The notes: a model not told the origin generated them from the sequence alone. Positions 47,358-59,035 are shown, counted from the first letter of the stretch. The stretch: DNA of 64,000 nucleotides from Branchiostoma floridae (GCF_000003815.2 NC_049983.1:10510699-10574698), one strand, 5' to 3'. Translations and numbers: made by a program.

Positions 47358-48114
47358 AACATGCATTGGCGTAATACCGGTAGTAAGACTTATACCGGTA
47401 GATTAAAAATACTGGAACTTAAAGAGATCTACACATGCAACAATAGTTATTTCTGAGCTGTGCACACTTCAGACATTTAGGTGTCCAATACATCATTTAC
47501 AAAGCATCGATAACAATGCATTCGAAGACAACAAGGCCAAAAGTTTTCGGTATCTTTTTCGGGGTAGGCAGCTCGTCGTGGGACGAACACACTGTCACAT
47601 TCATTGCCAAATTTATAGATCATAATTACACATGCTCACGGCACAAGACGAACATGATTCAACAGCAATCTTGAATTTCTGTTGGTGACCTACAACTCAT
47701 GTAAAAGTGTGAAGAACCGTTGCATAATAGCCCGGATCTACGACTGAATGGGCAAAATTGAACGTACGCAGCCATTTTCCCGCCATCTACGCTAGCAGTG
47801 AAGTGTTACGTCATAGCGGTTGTGACGGACAGAAGTTAAATGAAAATTCTTGACAGTATACGTCCGTTTTCTCATGACATTTTGTATGCTCATGCAGGTT
47901 TATGTTTTATGCATTTACTGACAGAACAGGAAGGAACATCAGAGGATGTATAAATGTACATAGCGGCAGTTAATTGTGCCGTGTTTCTTCCTACCGGTAT
48001 TTTTTACCCCCTCCCAACCACGCGCCCGTTCGCCGTGTAATTCCGCGGCGTGTTACGATTACAATATTACGCTTTTAGCAGGACAAGAGAGGCAGAAAAG
48101 TTACACAGAAGAAG
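47358..48114 (+). repeat. Segmental duplicate D1, copy 2
   Basis: Near copy of 28198-28961 in the same orientation. Here the sequence continues past the point where the first copy enters the gap. Confidence 0.85.
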
Positions 48115-48768
48115 TGGCAAGGTTAACCTATAACAGCAACATGTAACTGGAGAAAATGATGCGTTGACAATTTGTCAAATCAGTATGGCTAGAGAAATCG
48201 TCGTAAACGTACCGGTATTATGATAATAGATGTTAAGTGCAGCTTGGTCTGCGTTTTTCGTATCATCCGACGGCCATAAAAGAATTCAACGTTTACTGAT
48301 AATAAGTTATACAAAACGTATTAACACACATAAAGGCACTCCGTGAAGAACGACCAAACTAACCTGTTATCAAAGGTAGGACGCCGAACGGACAAAGGCC
48401 TCCGTCACCGAGCGGCCGTGATGTTGTTCTGTACTGGTAAGCTGCGAGGTTTATAAGCCAGTCAACTCAGACACCTGGCAGACATACGGCGCGACAGTCT
48501 AAAAATACCCCAAGGTGTCATTGGTCAAAAGAATGCACTTCTCCGATTGGATATCTGAAATGATGAAATTAATTACAGCACACGACCAGGACCAATGATA
48601 CCTGAGGGATGACTGATTGCTTGACCAATCACAGACCAGTAATTATTTTCACCTGTGTTGGACACACCTTTGTTCTTCTCCCCCAGACAATTCTCATTCG
48701 ATTCCTTTACCATGTGTGACCGTAACGTTATACCCGCTTCTTCTCACGGACTCGCACCGTAACCAGAA
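48115..48768. other. Noncoding, no gene seen
   Basis: No supported gene. The 3' part leads into the H4 relic and ends with an AGAAAT start context like those of the other units. Confidence 0.4.
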
Positions 48769-48930
48769 ATATCTACACACGGCAAGGGCTGCCGAAGGGA
48801 GATGTCAACCGTTACCGCTTCGCGACAACACCCCGGGATCCAGAGATGTCAAGAAATATCCGGGGTCATCTACGAGACGACCCACGGCGTTTTGTACTGT
48901 GAGACTGAGAACAGGCTCTGCTTAGCATTA
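48769..48930 (+). pseudogene. Histone H4 pseudogene (most complete)
   Basis: Begins ATATCT (for ATGTCT), then GGCAAGGGCTGCCGAAGGGAG, CGTTACCGCTTCGCGACAACA, and after a deletion GATGTCAAGAAATATCCGG. The frame then reads ISGVIYETTHGVLYCETEN, clearly H4 ISGLIYEETRGVLKVFLEN. About residues 1-65 are covered with one internal deletion and frame changes. A spacer like that of the arm units follows at 49010-49080 (TTGTTATAACGGTGGCGAGG, CAGCTGATGCG). Confidence 0.8.
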
Positions 48931-49204
48931 GCTATGATTTTGGACATTGAATCATTGCAGTTTATCAAATTTGTCCACTTCGAATTGTGTGGCCCACATT
49001 ATCACTTACCATTGGACAGCTGTTGAGTATTTTGTGTTTGTTATAACGGTGGCGAGGCAGCTGATGCGAGCCTGTCTTTTACCGGAATAAAACCGCACGC
49101 CGAATCGGTCTCTATCTATCTATATCTATACTCTACTGGGCAAAGCCCCATTCAGGGGCATCCCGTCCAGGTGAAAAGAAACGAGGTGCACTGCACTAGT
49201 GCGA

Positions 49205-49232
49205 CCGGTGGTGGTGGTGGTGGTGGTGGTGC
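49205..49232 (+). repeat. (GGT)n microsatellite
   Basis: Eight to nine GGT triplets. Confidence 0.9.
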
Positions 49233-49379
49233 TCCGAAAAAGAAAAATAGTGAGTGCAGAACAAAACAGAAATCGGTGAGTGATGGCCGCCCTAATGAAC
49301 TGTATCTGCATATGGGGGACGGGGAGGCCCATGTGCTGGGTCAGCCCCGTCTTGAAGGTTGTCAGTGATGGTGACGTGA

Positions 49380-49700
49380 CTAGCTGTGGTGGAATGCTGT
49401 TCCATTGTGGTATTGTTCTGGGGATTTAACTAAATCTGTAGGTGTCTGTTCTGCATGAAAATGTAATGTATCTATGTTGATGGCTACCAGCCCATTAATG
49501 GCTTTGTATAGGAGGGTCAGACGTGCCTGTTGTCTTCTTTCACTGAGAGTGGGCCATCCCAAGTTGGTCTTGAGTTGGGGTACACTGGTAGTGATTCTGT
49601 AATCATTGGTCACATACCTAGCCGCCCTATTTTGTACTACTTCGATCTTCGGTCGGTAAAGCTGGCATGGGCTGCGGAAGGGAGTCACCAAGACTGTATT
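49380..49700 (-). mobile_element. LINE ORF2 C-terminal fragment
   Basis: The minus frame reads VQNRAARYVTNDYRITTSVP, then LGWPTLSERRQQARLTLLYK and INGLVAI. This is the region just after the reverse transcriptase in CR1/L2-like elements (QRRAARYV...LGWPTLEERR). Truncated at both sides. Confidence 0.8.
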
Positions 49701-49704
49701 GCGT

Positions 49705-50298
49705 AAGTAGGGTAGCTGAGATCTTTTGGGGCCGTTCTGTATAACTTGTCACCATGTCGAACTTACCCATGCATTGTCGTATATACCGTTATATACGTGA
49801 CTGTTTTTCTAAACAGAGATAATGTTCTGACATGAATTCTTTAGTGGTGTTGTACATACGATAATAGATTAAACAGAAGCAAACACGAAGATTGGACAAT
49901 TTCTTCCCCAACAGGAGATAGTAGGGTGTATGTGAATGTACTAAGTATCATACGTTAGACCACAGCTGGTAAATATTATGACATCTTCTACACACACTAA
50001 AATCTAATGCGAGCGTGCAGCCTGTGTAAAAAAACAAGGTGGACAAAAAACAAGGTGCCTACATTTCTACTTTTAGATAACATAAAGACTTGTAAAAAGA
50101 ACTGAACCGATGAAATTCTTACAACCAACAGGATTTTCGTTCTAATATTAAGTGATACAGTGTATGGTGCAGTGACACAGTCACTGACACTATACTGGTG
50201 TACAGATACAGAAGCGTCGCTTTATTATCAATGCCATTACCAGAGGCGGAAAGATTTTGATTTCCTATCTGCGATTGGCCAACTCAATCATGTATTAA
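49705..50298 (+). repeat. Segmental duplicate D3, copy 1 (5' part; continues 51210-51302)
   Basis: GTAGGGTAGCTGAG(A/G)TCTTTTGGGGCCG onward is repeated directly at 55628-56515. The copy is split by the piggyBac-type element and runs on to TTTACCTTTGTACCATT just before D2 and the Shisa-like first exon. Confidence 0.85.
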
Positions 50299-51209
50299 CC
50301 CTATCTAGACCAGGCTTTTTTGGGATCCCTGGGACCAAGGGGGGGCTCTTTTGACCCCCCCGTCGTATTTTCAAAACGGCTTGAGTTACGATCATCAAAT
50401 TTGAAGGGGATGATGTTCTAGTAGAGTTTTAAATTTTCTGTAATTTTGGTATCGTTATGACGTAATATGACGTAATTATGACGTCATAATGTCATATTTT
50501 GGGCTAAAATCGTCAAAATATTAAATTTCCGCTATACTTAAATGTATTGAGCAAAATGATGACAATAAAGCTTATCTTATTGGTGTCTAAGTCTGCCAAG
50601 TCTTATGTTTCCAATGGCGTCGACACTGACGTCTATGTGACGTCAGAAAATGACGTCATTTGTCCGCCATCTTGGATCGACAACCGTGAATTTTCTAAAA
50701 TACGACTTTTTCCACATATAACCCCAAAACCCAATAGAGATGGACTGAAAATGATCAAATGATTGTGTTTTGTAAGAAAATAAAAGATTTTGACGGTATT
50801 TGAGTAAAAATTACATGTATTTATTGTTGAAAATGGCAATGTCCGCCATCTTGGATTTTGACCCATGACGTCATCAAATTAGCATAAATTATGAATATTT
50901 AAATGAAAATATTACTTAAAATTACACAGGATGTTAATGATATTAATAAACAAGTTTGATCTTGCAATTAAACCATGATATCCCATAATTCAAACTGAAA
51001 TTAGTAAATTTGGGAAAATATGCCTGTCAGAAACCCGTTGCCATGGCAACACGAAAAATCACAAACTAAAACTTTTTTCGTAGAATTGTTGCCAACAATA
51101 TTTTAGGAAAAGTCACCAAGTTTCGTAGTCCTAGCACACGTCGTTCACTAGTTATACGACGTCAAAGTCGACGCGGGCACTTTTAGCCCCCCCCCTGGTC
51201 TAGATAGGG
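50299..51209. mobile_element. piggyBac-type nonautonomous element (911 bp)
   Basis: Terminal inverted repeats CCCTATCTAGACCAGG at both ends, flanked by TTAA at 50295-50298 and 51210-51213. The paralogous empty site at 56416-56419 has a single TTAA in identical context, proving insertion. No transposase frame. The interior holds four TGACGTCA palindromes (50479, 50638, 50651, 50866), two CCGCCATCTTGG motifs (50664, 50843) and a perfect X-box GTTGCCATGGCAAC (51037-51050). Confidence 0.9.
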
Positions 51210-51307
51210 TTAAGCATTATCATTGGTAGGTGCTACTACGTTGACCAATGATAGCGTATCAATTTAACGCCTACCGTGTCTATCAAATTTACCTTTGTAC
51301 CATTCTG

Positions 51308-51440
51308 AAACCAATCGCCAGAGGTCGCTGCTGAACAGGACATGGCGCAGACGCAGAACATACGCAACTGGGACAGTAAGGCCAGCGAAAGGTAGCCTGT
51401 GTCAAATACTGTTTTCCAGGAAGGGCTATCGAAGGCAACG
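51308..51440 (+). repeat. Segmental duplicate D2, copy 2 (Shisa-like 5' flank)
   Basis: Matches 29725-29890 upstream of ATP23. It ends a few bases before the Shisa-like ATG, so it probably includes promoter or 5' UTR. Confidence 0.75.
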
Positions 51441-51448
51441 TCTAAAAG

Positions 51449-52159
51449 ATGGCGTTGACGGCACTGACGTTGACGTGTTTAGCCCTCGTCTCGAAAGGTA
51501 CGTTTCAATATATAGCTAGGGCATATCTAGTTTTATACGCTCCCGATCATCGCCTGGTGTCATTGACCGCGCCCCTTGGTTGAATCAATGGACGTTCCGT
51601 AACAACGGTAATACTACTAATAGGCGACAAAGGGCATTGATGGTTATAGACATAATGAACATTTCGTTGCTTCTGGTCCCTATAACCTCCTCATGGTTCA
51701 TTGATAGTCAACAGCTGGTGTGTTACGCCGAACGGCGGTTATACCGGCTATATAGACATGTAGACGATACAGATACAGAAACATTTGCAATGTCTTTCTG
51801 ATCCTCATAGTCAAGGCGATGTTGTCCTACGATCTAGTTGTGGTACCTGGAATTTGTGACCTAGTCTGGGTACCATCCTATTTCTACCCGGGCTCCTTTG
51901 TATACTCACTGCCTTTTTAGGGAAGCTAGTGTAAGGAGCCCCGGTAGAAATAGGTTGGTACCCAGGCTATTTGTGACCAAGTATTGTTCGTGATTCAAAA
52001 GGCACTAGACTCATCATCAAACTTTTACAATGAGTGTCACGAATCGGTTCGGCAACGTGTGGGTCATTCCGTGCCTTTTGAATTATGCTCAAAGTAATGT
52101 TTTGTATTACGGGAGTAGAAAGTTTGGATTGAGAAGAAGAAACACACTCGCGCACGAAA

Positions 52160-52200
<41 letters not shown>

Positions 52201-52388
52201 CACACAGACACACATGCACACGCACACACACACACACACACACACAAACAAGTATGGATGGAAAGGTCGATCGATAAAAAACGGATGAAAGGAAGAGGAA
52301 AAGGTCACGATTTTTCCACCAACTTCTGCTTGGAGAGTACACGTATGAACACAAATACACACATGCGCGCACACACACAAACACACAT

Positions 52389-52483
<95 letters not shown>

Positions 52484-55060
52484 CACACAAAAACGGAACA
52501 ATTCTAAACGATACCAATACCTATTCATGTTATCCCCCTACAGTGGCTACAGAACACTGTCCATCGTACTTCGGGGAGTCCAGCTGGCTCCTGAACTCTA
52601 CATTTGGCGACATGTACGCTGCCTTTGACTGCCCCAGGCCGCACGACCCACCAGGACACACTCACTGCTGCGGGATGTACTCTTCTAAATTCTGTTGTCC
52701 GGAGAAATGTGGCCGCTATGCCTTTTCCTGCCCGCGACCGGCCCCTAGCTGGCCAGACAACGACAACACAAATTCAAATTCAGGGTGAGGGTCGGACGCA
52801 ATATCAAAACCTCTATCATTATAATCAATTTCCTCTGTTTTGGGATAAACGATTATCGTCTGTGGCGAAGATTTGTTCTAAGAGGGCTATTATCTTCCAC
52901 ATGAGTCTTTTTCCTTCTGGTGCCCACTTGAAATACATAGGTGCACAAATACATAGATAAAGCAGTCTTCGAAAAATACATGTTGCCCATCGCAGGCTTG
53001 ACGCAGTGAAAGAATACAATGATAACGTGAGATGGGATTTGGTTTACTTTCCGGCACGCAAAATAAAATTGTGGCGTCAGGCGTGGCGTAACTGATAGAG
53101 CTTTCGGCTCGGAATCTATGGGTCCTGAGTTCGATTCCCACCGTGCCCCGACGTTGTGCCCTTGGGAAAGGCACTTTACACGACTTTCCTTGTCTGTACC
53201 GTGTATGTGGCATTGTTAATATAAGTTACAAAAACTTGAGTGCAGTGCCACATCGTCCTCGTCTGTCCAAAAGCAAAAATAGAAAAAAATAAAATAAAAT
53301 AAAATCGCTTGACGTCCTGTTTCGTATTTGTCCTCGGTATGTAAATACTTTTGCTCCCTTTCGTCTCAATAGGACCTACGACAGTGGCGACTACTATGAC
53401 ACAAGTGATAGCGGGTGAGTTAATGTCCTTGCAATTGTTTCACTTCAAAGGTTTTTATATTTGGGCTATTATCCTGAGGTGTGCATGTGTTTTGAAAATG
53501 GCGTTCACCTTTCTTTTGTTTGCTACAGTCATGGTTTCTCGTTCGCTGCAATGTTTACCCTGCGTTTTTTTTTAGGCTTCAACTTATGGTAAATTTTACA
53601 AGAAAATATGATTCAAGCATTGTCTGTGGAATCAGTGTCCTTTATTTCTGAAGAAAATTTTCGACTGAGAGCTCTTGTTCATTTTTGACTCATTGATCAG
53701 GATTCACCAGATGCCTCCATCAAAGAATCCATATTATTAATCTTATACCTCTCCGAAAGCTCCAGTTTTGCGGCCAGTAGTGGTGGAATGGCGATCCTGG
53801 CAGTGGCTTTCTTCGCAATTGTGTGCACCGTGGCGCTGTGTTGTTGTAAAAGTGCCTACAAGAGGGAAGAAGGTAAGAAATACATGTACAAAGTTACATG
53901 TCAGACGTAGAACCTTGTGAGTAGGATGTATCATGGAGATAGATTGTTAATCCGCGCAAACACAATCTTCATTTTTTTCTCTAACGTAAGTTTCATGATA
54001 CATTGATGCATTTCTTCTGTCGTATTCTTACCTCCTTGAAAACGGTTATATTACTAGTATGTTCGGTCTATCTGTTTGTTTGTTTGTACTCGTGTGTGTT
54101 CGTATTTATTTGAATATTGTAGAGTGACAGGATGTGAGGCGGAAGAGGGTTGGCCAAAGTTGATCCCACAACTGGCAGGATGGGAAGGTTGGCTTGTCCG
54201 GGTCCAAGTAAAGTTGACTCTGAATAGACCAAACTAGCGGGAAATTGCCCGAAATGAATAAACAAGAAATTCACTAAAACGACTTTGAATGTTTCACGTT
54301 GTTATGAGATCTTCCTTTTTTGCTTTTGACCTAAACACTTCTTTCTGCGTGTTTTGCCATGTTCAGACTTGAGTAGAGCCATGGGGTCGGACGGGTACGT
54401 CGCTACGTACGTTGACGGCACGACGTTGTCATCACCGGGCCGGGTCAGAGGTCGCTCACAAGGTATCATCATTATCTTATCATCAGTTTCTCTTTTGAAC
54501 AAACTAATCTTCCAACGGAACAAAAACGTACCCAGCGGGAACGATATACGTCAGCAAGTAAGTCCTATTTGGTTGTGTACAAGAATTCTCCCATATCCGA
54601 GAACGATATAGTTTTGAAGAATGTTTCACTTGAATCTGTTAGATATAAAAGAAATGATTGTCTCTCCCTGTTTCTAGCCAACGCCGTAGGAGGTACAGTG
54701 GTGCATCCCACAGTGCACGTGCACCCTCGGTCCTCAGACCATCAGCCGAACCGTTCGCCTGCAGAGCCGCCGACCCGGGGCTTCCCTCCTTCGGGCCAAC
54801 CTCCGTTCTCCCCGCCTCCATCAGCCCCGCCCACACAGGGTTTCTCAGACCCGCCTCCGTTCGCCCCTCCTCCGTTCGCCCCTCCTCCGTCAGCCCCGCC
54901 TACACAGGACTTCTCTCCCTCGGCACCACCTCCCTTCGCCCCGCCTAGTCACTACCAAGCAGGGGCGGCTCCAGCAAGTGGACAGCCACCATTCTCTGAC
55001 GAACCCCCTCCTTATGACGTGGCTACCATGTTTCCTACCGTTGATCCACAGAACCGTTGA
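51449..55060 (+). CDS. Shisa-like single-pass membrane protein (301 aa, 6 exons)
   Basis: Shisa proteins are type I membrane proteins with an extracellular cysteine-rich domain; members retain Wnt/FGF receptors in the ER or act with AMPA receptors. Exons: 51449-51497, 52544-52784, 53373-53414, 53778-53872, 54367-54462, 54678-55060, all in phase. Residues 1-16 (MALTALTLTCLALVSK) are a signal peptide. The cysteine-rich domain follows, with C-x-Y-F-x(4)-W, FDCP, and HCCGMYSSKFCC, the hallmark CCG-x(n)-CC spacing. A short acidic YDSGDYYD linker leads to the membrane span GMAILAVAFFAIVCTVALCC. The cytoplasmic tail is Pro-rich with APPTQGF/APPTQDF repeats and a PPPY motif (EPPPYDV) for WW domains. 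Closest subfamily not resolved. It sits in the centre of the palindrome, flanked by direct duplicate D3. Confidence 0.88.
51858..51972. mobile_element. Fold-back element, Shisa-like intron 1
   Basis: AGTCTGGGTACCATCCTATTTC...CGGGCTCCTT is inverted as AAGGAGCCCCGG...TAGGTTGGTACCCAGGCT; arms of about 36 bases, short loop. Confidence 0.7.
52164..52490 (+). repeat. Compound (CA)n microsatellite
   Basis: Long CA runs broken by ATGCACA, CAGACA and a non-repetitive stretch at 52248-52340. It generates long spurious frames (HTHTHT on plus, CVCVCV on minus) next to the Shisa-like exon 2. Confidence 0.95.
53080..53312 (+). mobile_element. tRNA-derived SINE, Shisa-like intron 2
   Basis: A-box-like TGGCGTAACTGATAGAGC and B box GAGTTCGATTCCC, then TGCCCTTGGGAAAGGCAC and an A-rich tail ending in repeated AAAAT. 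Confidence 0.8.
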
Positions 55061-55627
55061 TCCACAAAACCGATAATCACACTATGGAGCAACTGACACC
55101 CGTATTTCCATGCAAGCAAAGCATATCAAATTCTTTGCACGTCTTCCAAACGCGGTTTGAAAATGATAATGTATCCTTAGTTGTAAGCTTGCTGTTGGTT
55201 CACCCGACGAATAACTGTTATCATTGTCTACTATAGACCAGAGCTACCGACGATATATTAGCCTGGAGTCCAGCCTTCTAGCGAATTCTCTTCGGGAGCG
55301 GATCAATTCGAACAAGGCTGGACTCCAGGCTACGACGATGTTGCACAGAGGCCATACTTCGTCTACTCGTCTTCATAGTCTGCAGAATACAAAAATACTT
55401 CTGATTGTATTTGTATATAAGATGTATTTGTTTCATATTTTGTGATAATTTCTCCTGTAAATACGTATACATACATGTTGCATTATATACCCTCTCAGGA
55501 AATATACAATATGGCACAAGTCGGTACCTCAGCGGAGTGGAATACTGTATTACGTCGAAATGATTTCTTTGAGCATCTAACTAATGTGGATTTTGATGTG
55601 GGTTTGGCACATCATAATTTGCGAAAG
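55061..55627. other. Shisa-like 3' flank
   Basis: Probable 3' UTR and downstream DNA. It contains the hairpin listed separately; no canonical AATAAA is obvious. Confidence 0.4.
55260..55335. mobile_element. 75-bp hairpin element
   Basis: AGCCTGGAGTCCAGCC is perfectly inverted as GGCTGGACTCCAGGCT, separated by about 43 bases that themselves contain GCGAATTC / GAATTCG-like complementarity. The same GGCTGGACTCCAGG word occurs at 18382, pointing to a dispersed family. Confidence 0.65.
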
Positions 55628-56515
55628 TAGGGTAGCTGAGGTCTTTTGGGGCCGTTCTGTTTGACTTGTGACCATGTCGAACTTGCCCATGTCGTATATA
55701 CCGTTATATACGTGACTGTTTTTCTAAACAAAGATAATGTTCTGACATGAATTTTTTAGTGGTATTGTATATACGATAATAAATTAAACAGAAGTAAGCA
55801 CGAAGATTCGAGAATTTCTCCCCCAACAGGAAATAGTAGGGTGTATGTGAATGTACTAAGTATCATACGTTAGACCGCAGTAGGTAAATTTAATTTTATG
55901 ACATCCTCTACACACTCCGAATCTAACGCGAGCGTGCAGACTGTGTAATAAAACAAGGTGGACAAAAAACAAGGTGCCTACATTTCCACTTTTAGATAAC
56001 ATAAAAGCTTGTAAAAAGAATTGAACCGATGAAATTTTTACAATCAACAAGATTTATGTTCCAATATTAAGTACTGTAAATGTATTTAAGTTCGCGGGGA
56101 TCAATTTCTTGGTATTGGGACAAAGGACTTTTCGCGGTGGTTTTGATTTCGCAGTAACACGATAGACTGCAGTATAATACCATAATAGAAAAATGTTCGC
56201 GGTGGTTTTAAGTTCGCGGTTAAGTGGTCACCATGAAAACCGCGAACATTAATCCACCGCGAACATTTCTGCATTTACAGTAATACGGTATATGGTGAGG
56301 TGACACTGGTGTACTGATAAAGAAGCGTCGCCTTTGCGGACAAAATTGTTATTGTCATTACCAGAGGCGGAAAGATTTTGATTTCCTATCTGCGATTGGC
56401 CAACTCAATCATGTATTAAGCATTATCATTGGTAGATGCTACTACGTTGGCCAATGATAGCGTATTAATTTAACACCTACAGTACATTTTACCCCATCAA
56501 AATTACCTTTGTACC
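55628..56515 (+). repeat. Segmental duplicate D3, copy 2
   Basis: Direct copy of 49705-50298 plus 51210-51302. It lacks the piggyBac-type element but carries the 207-bp element at 56074-56280. It breaks at ACCATTG, exactly where copy 1 continues into D2. Confidence 0.85.
56074..56280. mobile_element. MITE with TTCGCGG terminal repeats (207 bp)
   Basis: The inverted ends are CTGTAAATGTATTTAAG... at the left and CTGTAAATGCAGAAATG... (reverse-complemented right end), each leading into TTCGCGG. TA flanks both ends. It is absent from duplicate D3 copy 1. The interior repeats TTCGCGGTGGTTTT. Confidence 0.75.
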
Positions 56516-57041
56516 ATTGGAAAGCTTTGGAGCTTTGTCCAATCTTCACACATCAAACCTGCCCAAGACGACCACCCGGGGGACCAGGAAAAACGGTCGA
56601 TTTGGACAGGTGGTCGTTGAGAACGACGGATTGCCTGCATTTTAGGTATGCAGGTAGCTTGGGCAAAGATGTTCATAATGATATGCATTTTATACAAATG
56701 AGGAATTAATTTGCATAATTAATGAGGAAATTGTATAATTCCATTATTTGCAATAACTGGACTTCGATAAATGTAACACTTGTTAATTATAATCGGTGGA
56801 ACATATGCAGATATCAAATATGCAAATGAGGAACTTATTTGCATAATTTATGCAAAAATTGCAAATAACTTAATGATTGATGATCTGAATTGGGAATTTT
56901 ACTTGTGACATGTGTACTGTACGTTATTCAATGATGAACAACACCATGCATAAATCATGTTAATGTTAAGTCATTTGCATGAAATTAACAAAAGCTTTAA
57001 ATATTCATGGAGGTATGAGGTCGCCGAACTCTAGTTTACAA
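56516..57041 (-). repeat. Interspersed repeat family B, copy 1
   Basis: AT-rich with many ATTTGCATAATTAATGAGG and ATGCAAATGA words, ending GAGGTATGAGGTCGCCGAACTCTAGTT. The same words and end occur at 57590-58895. It truncates both duplicate D3 and the right palindrome arm. Confidence 0.6.
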
Positions 57042-57589
57042 AATAGGGTTTTCCCTGCTTCACCATCTGTTGTCATTTCTGTTTTATGTCATGGTCAGTG
57101 GTTGTCGGGGACCTAGACCATTACATAATCTGCCTCGTGTCGTTATCTTGGGTCCCGAACCAAGAGAACGGCACAGGCCAGAAAGGAGGACAGGTGGCTG
57201 AACAACCTATTTAATATTACTAGTTTAGTTGTTTAGATAAAACTTGACATCTCGGCGTCGACATAGTCACAGAAACTGAAACAACTATGCATTGGGCTTG
57301 TATATCACAGAAGCAGACTGAAACTTTTAGTGCAGAAGTAGCCATTGCTCTCGAAAATTCAAGCAAAGCAAAGGCAGCATTATGCCAAAAGCAGCATTAC
57401 TTAGGATTTCATCAAAGCACACTCAAAACCCTGCCACCAAACAAGGGATAATGATTCCTCTCGCTATTTCTATGTTAAAACTAGAACTGAAATTACAATG
57501 ACAAAACAAGTGAACTTCCTGCCATGCCACTACATGCAGCTGAGCTTTCTTTTAGTTATAGTGTTAGGTATAGTCTTCCCATATTTACC

Positions 57590-58895
57590 TTTTCCAGAAT
57601 GGCTAAGGTTATGTTTTGGGCTTGTGAGTCTGTGTGTGTGTCTGTGTGTTAACAGCATAACTCGAGAAGCCTTGGATGGATCCTGATGATATTTGGTAGG
57701 TGGGTAGGGGTCGGGAAAACGAAGGTCAAGTTCGATAATGGGCCCCCTAGCGGCTTGCTAAGGTACTGCAGCGGAAACTCAATTTTTTATATCTCGTGTT
57801 CTGGACATGCTGTGGTCATGATTTTTGAGTGGTAGATAGTCCTCGAGGCAGAGAGTAAGTGCTGTGAGTTTGGGCCCCCTAGCGGCTTTTTTGGAACTGC
57901 AGGCGCCGGTTTCCTTTCAAACTTTGGACGAGAATAACTACAACGTGTTGACGGATCGTCATGATTTTTGGTATGTAGATAGAATGAGTGATGACTTACA
58001 TAATGGTATACTTATTATGCAAATCAACAGGTAATTTGCATAATTAATGAGGAAAATTCATAAATCCACTGCATTCCATGATAGGACTTTCAAACTTGTC
58101 ACATATGTAGCTGGGAAGGAGAGAAATGTCGATAGATATCAATTATGCAAATGATGACCTCATTTGCATAATTAATGAGAAAATATGAACATGTTGACGG
58201 ATCATCATGTTTTTTGGTATGTAGGTAGCGTAAGTGAAGACCTACATAATGAGATACCAATTATGCAAATCAACAGCTAATTTGCATAATTAATGAGGAT
58301 ATTTTATAAATTCACTACATTCATGATAGGACTTTAAAACTTGTCACATATGTAGCTGAGAAAGAGAGAAATGTCAATACATATTTATCATGCAAATGAT
58401 GATCTCATTTGCATAATTAATGAGAAAATATGAACGTGTTGACGGATCGTCATGATTTTTGGCATGTAGATAGCCCAAGTGAAGACTTATATAATGTGAT
58501 ACTTATTATGCAAAAAAACAGGTAATTTGCATAATTGATTAGGAAAAGTTAATAAATCTACTGCATTCCATTATAGTACTTTCATCAAAGTTGTCACATA
58601 TGTAACTGAGAAAGAGGGAAGAGAGTAAGAGGTGTATTTAAAGACTTTGAAAGAGAATGGATCAAAGGATCATCATGATTTTTGGTATGCTGATAGCTTA
58701 AGTAATGCTTGATACAATTTGACATCAATTAATTGTAACTTGGGATCTAATTTGCATAATGAATGCCAAAATTTTATAAACCAACTCCAAGCATATAATT
58801 ATAAAGAAAATGAAATGAGTAACGCATTTGTCTGCAGACATCATTCTACATAACAAACCTGATTTATTTGGCAAAGGTATGCGTTCGTGGAACTC
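57590..58895 (-). repeat. Interspersed repeat families A and B, 1.3-kb insertion in the right arm
   Basis: Absent from the matching place in the left arm (about 45940-45950), so it is an insertion. The 5' part is family A (CCCCCTAGCGGC blocks, as at 8090). The rest is a tandem array ending GGAACTCTAGTT, as at 57040. Confidence 0.75.
57942..58720 (+). repeat. Tandem repeat, unit about 245 bp
   Basis: Units begin AACGTGTTGACGGATCGTCATGATTTTTGG near 57942, 58188 and 58433, with a degenerate fourth near 58650. Each unit contains paired TTATGCAAAT / ATTTGCATAATTAATGAG words, which are octamer (POU) motifs in both orientations. Confidence 0.8.
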
Positions 58896-58962
58896 TAGTT
58901 CTAATTTAGGTTTAATTTTTGTCTCGTCTTTTCTCCCGAGGATCATCGCACCGTAAGAAGAA

Positions 58963-59035
58963 ATGTCTGGACGCGGAAAGGGAGGCGAGGACTGGCGAAG
59001 GAAGGTGCCGAACGTGAGCGAACGGGCTTAGCAGT
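58963..59035 (+). pseudogene. Histone H4 fragment, right arm unit 1
   Basis: AAATGTCTGGACGCGGAAAGGGAGGCG encodes MSGRGKGG, then diverges with a frameshift and stops. Pairs with 45820-45879. Confidence 0.7.

Noticed and set aside
51967-52528. Cysteine-rich (CVCVCV) minus-strand frames
   Set aside because: Translation of the GT strand of the microsatellite.
52030-52788. 252-codon plus-strand frame starting in a (CA)n repeat
   Set aside because: Only its last 80 codons are real (Shisa-like exon 2). The rest is HTHTHT from the microsatellite, and the true upstream exon with signal peptide is at 51449.
53080-53160. A functional tRNA gene
   Set aside because: A and B boxes are present but the sequence cannot form a full cloverleaf and continues into a SINE body with an A-rich tail.
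57942-58720. CRISPR-like array
   Set aside because: The 245-bp units are repeats throughout, without unique spacers, in a metazoan genome.
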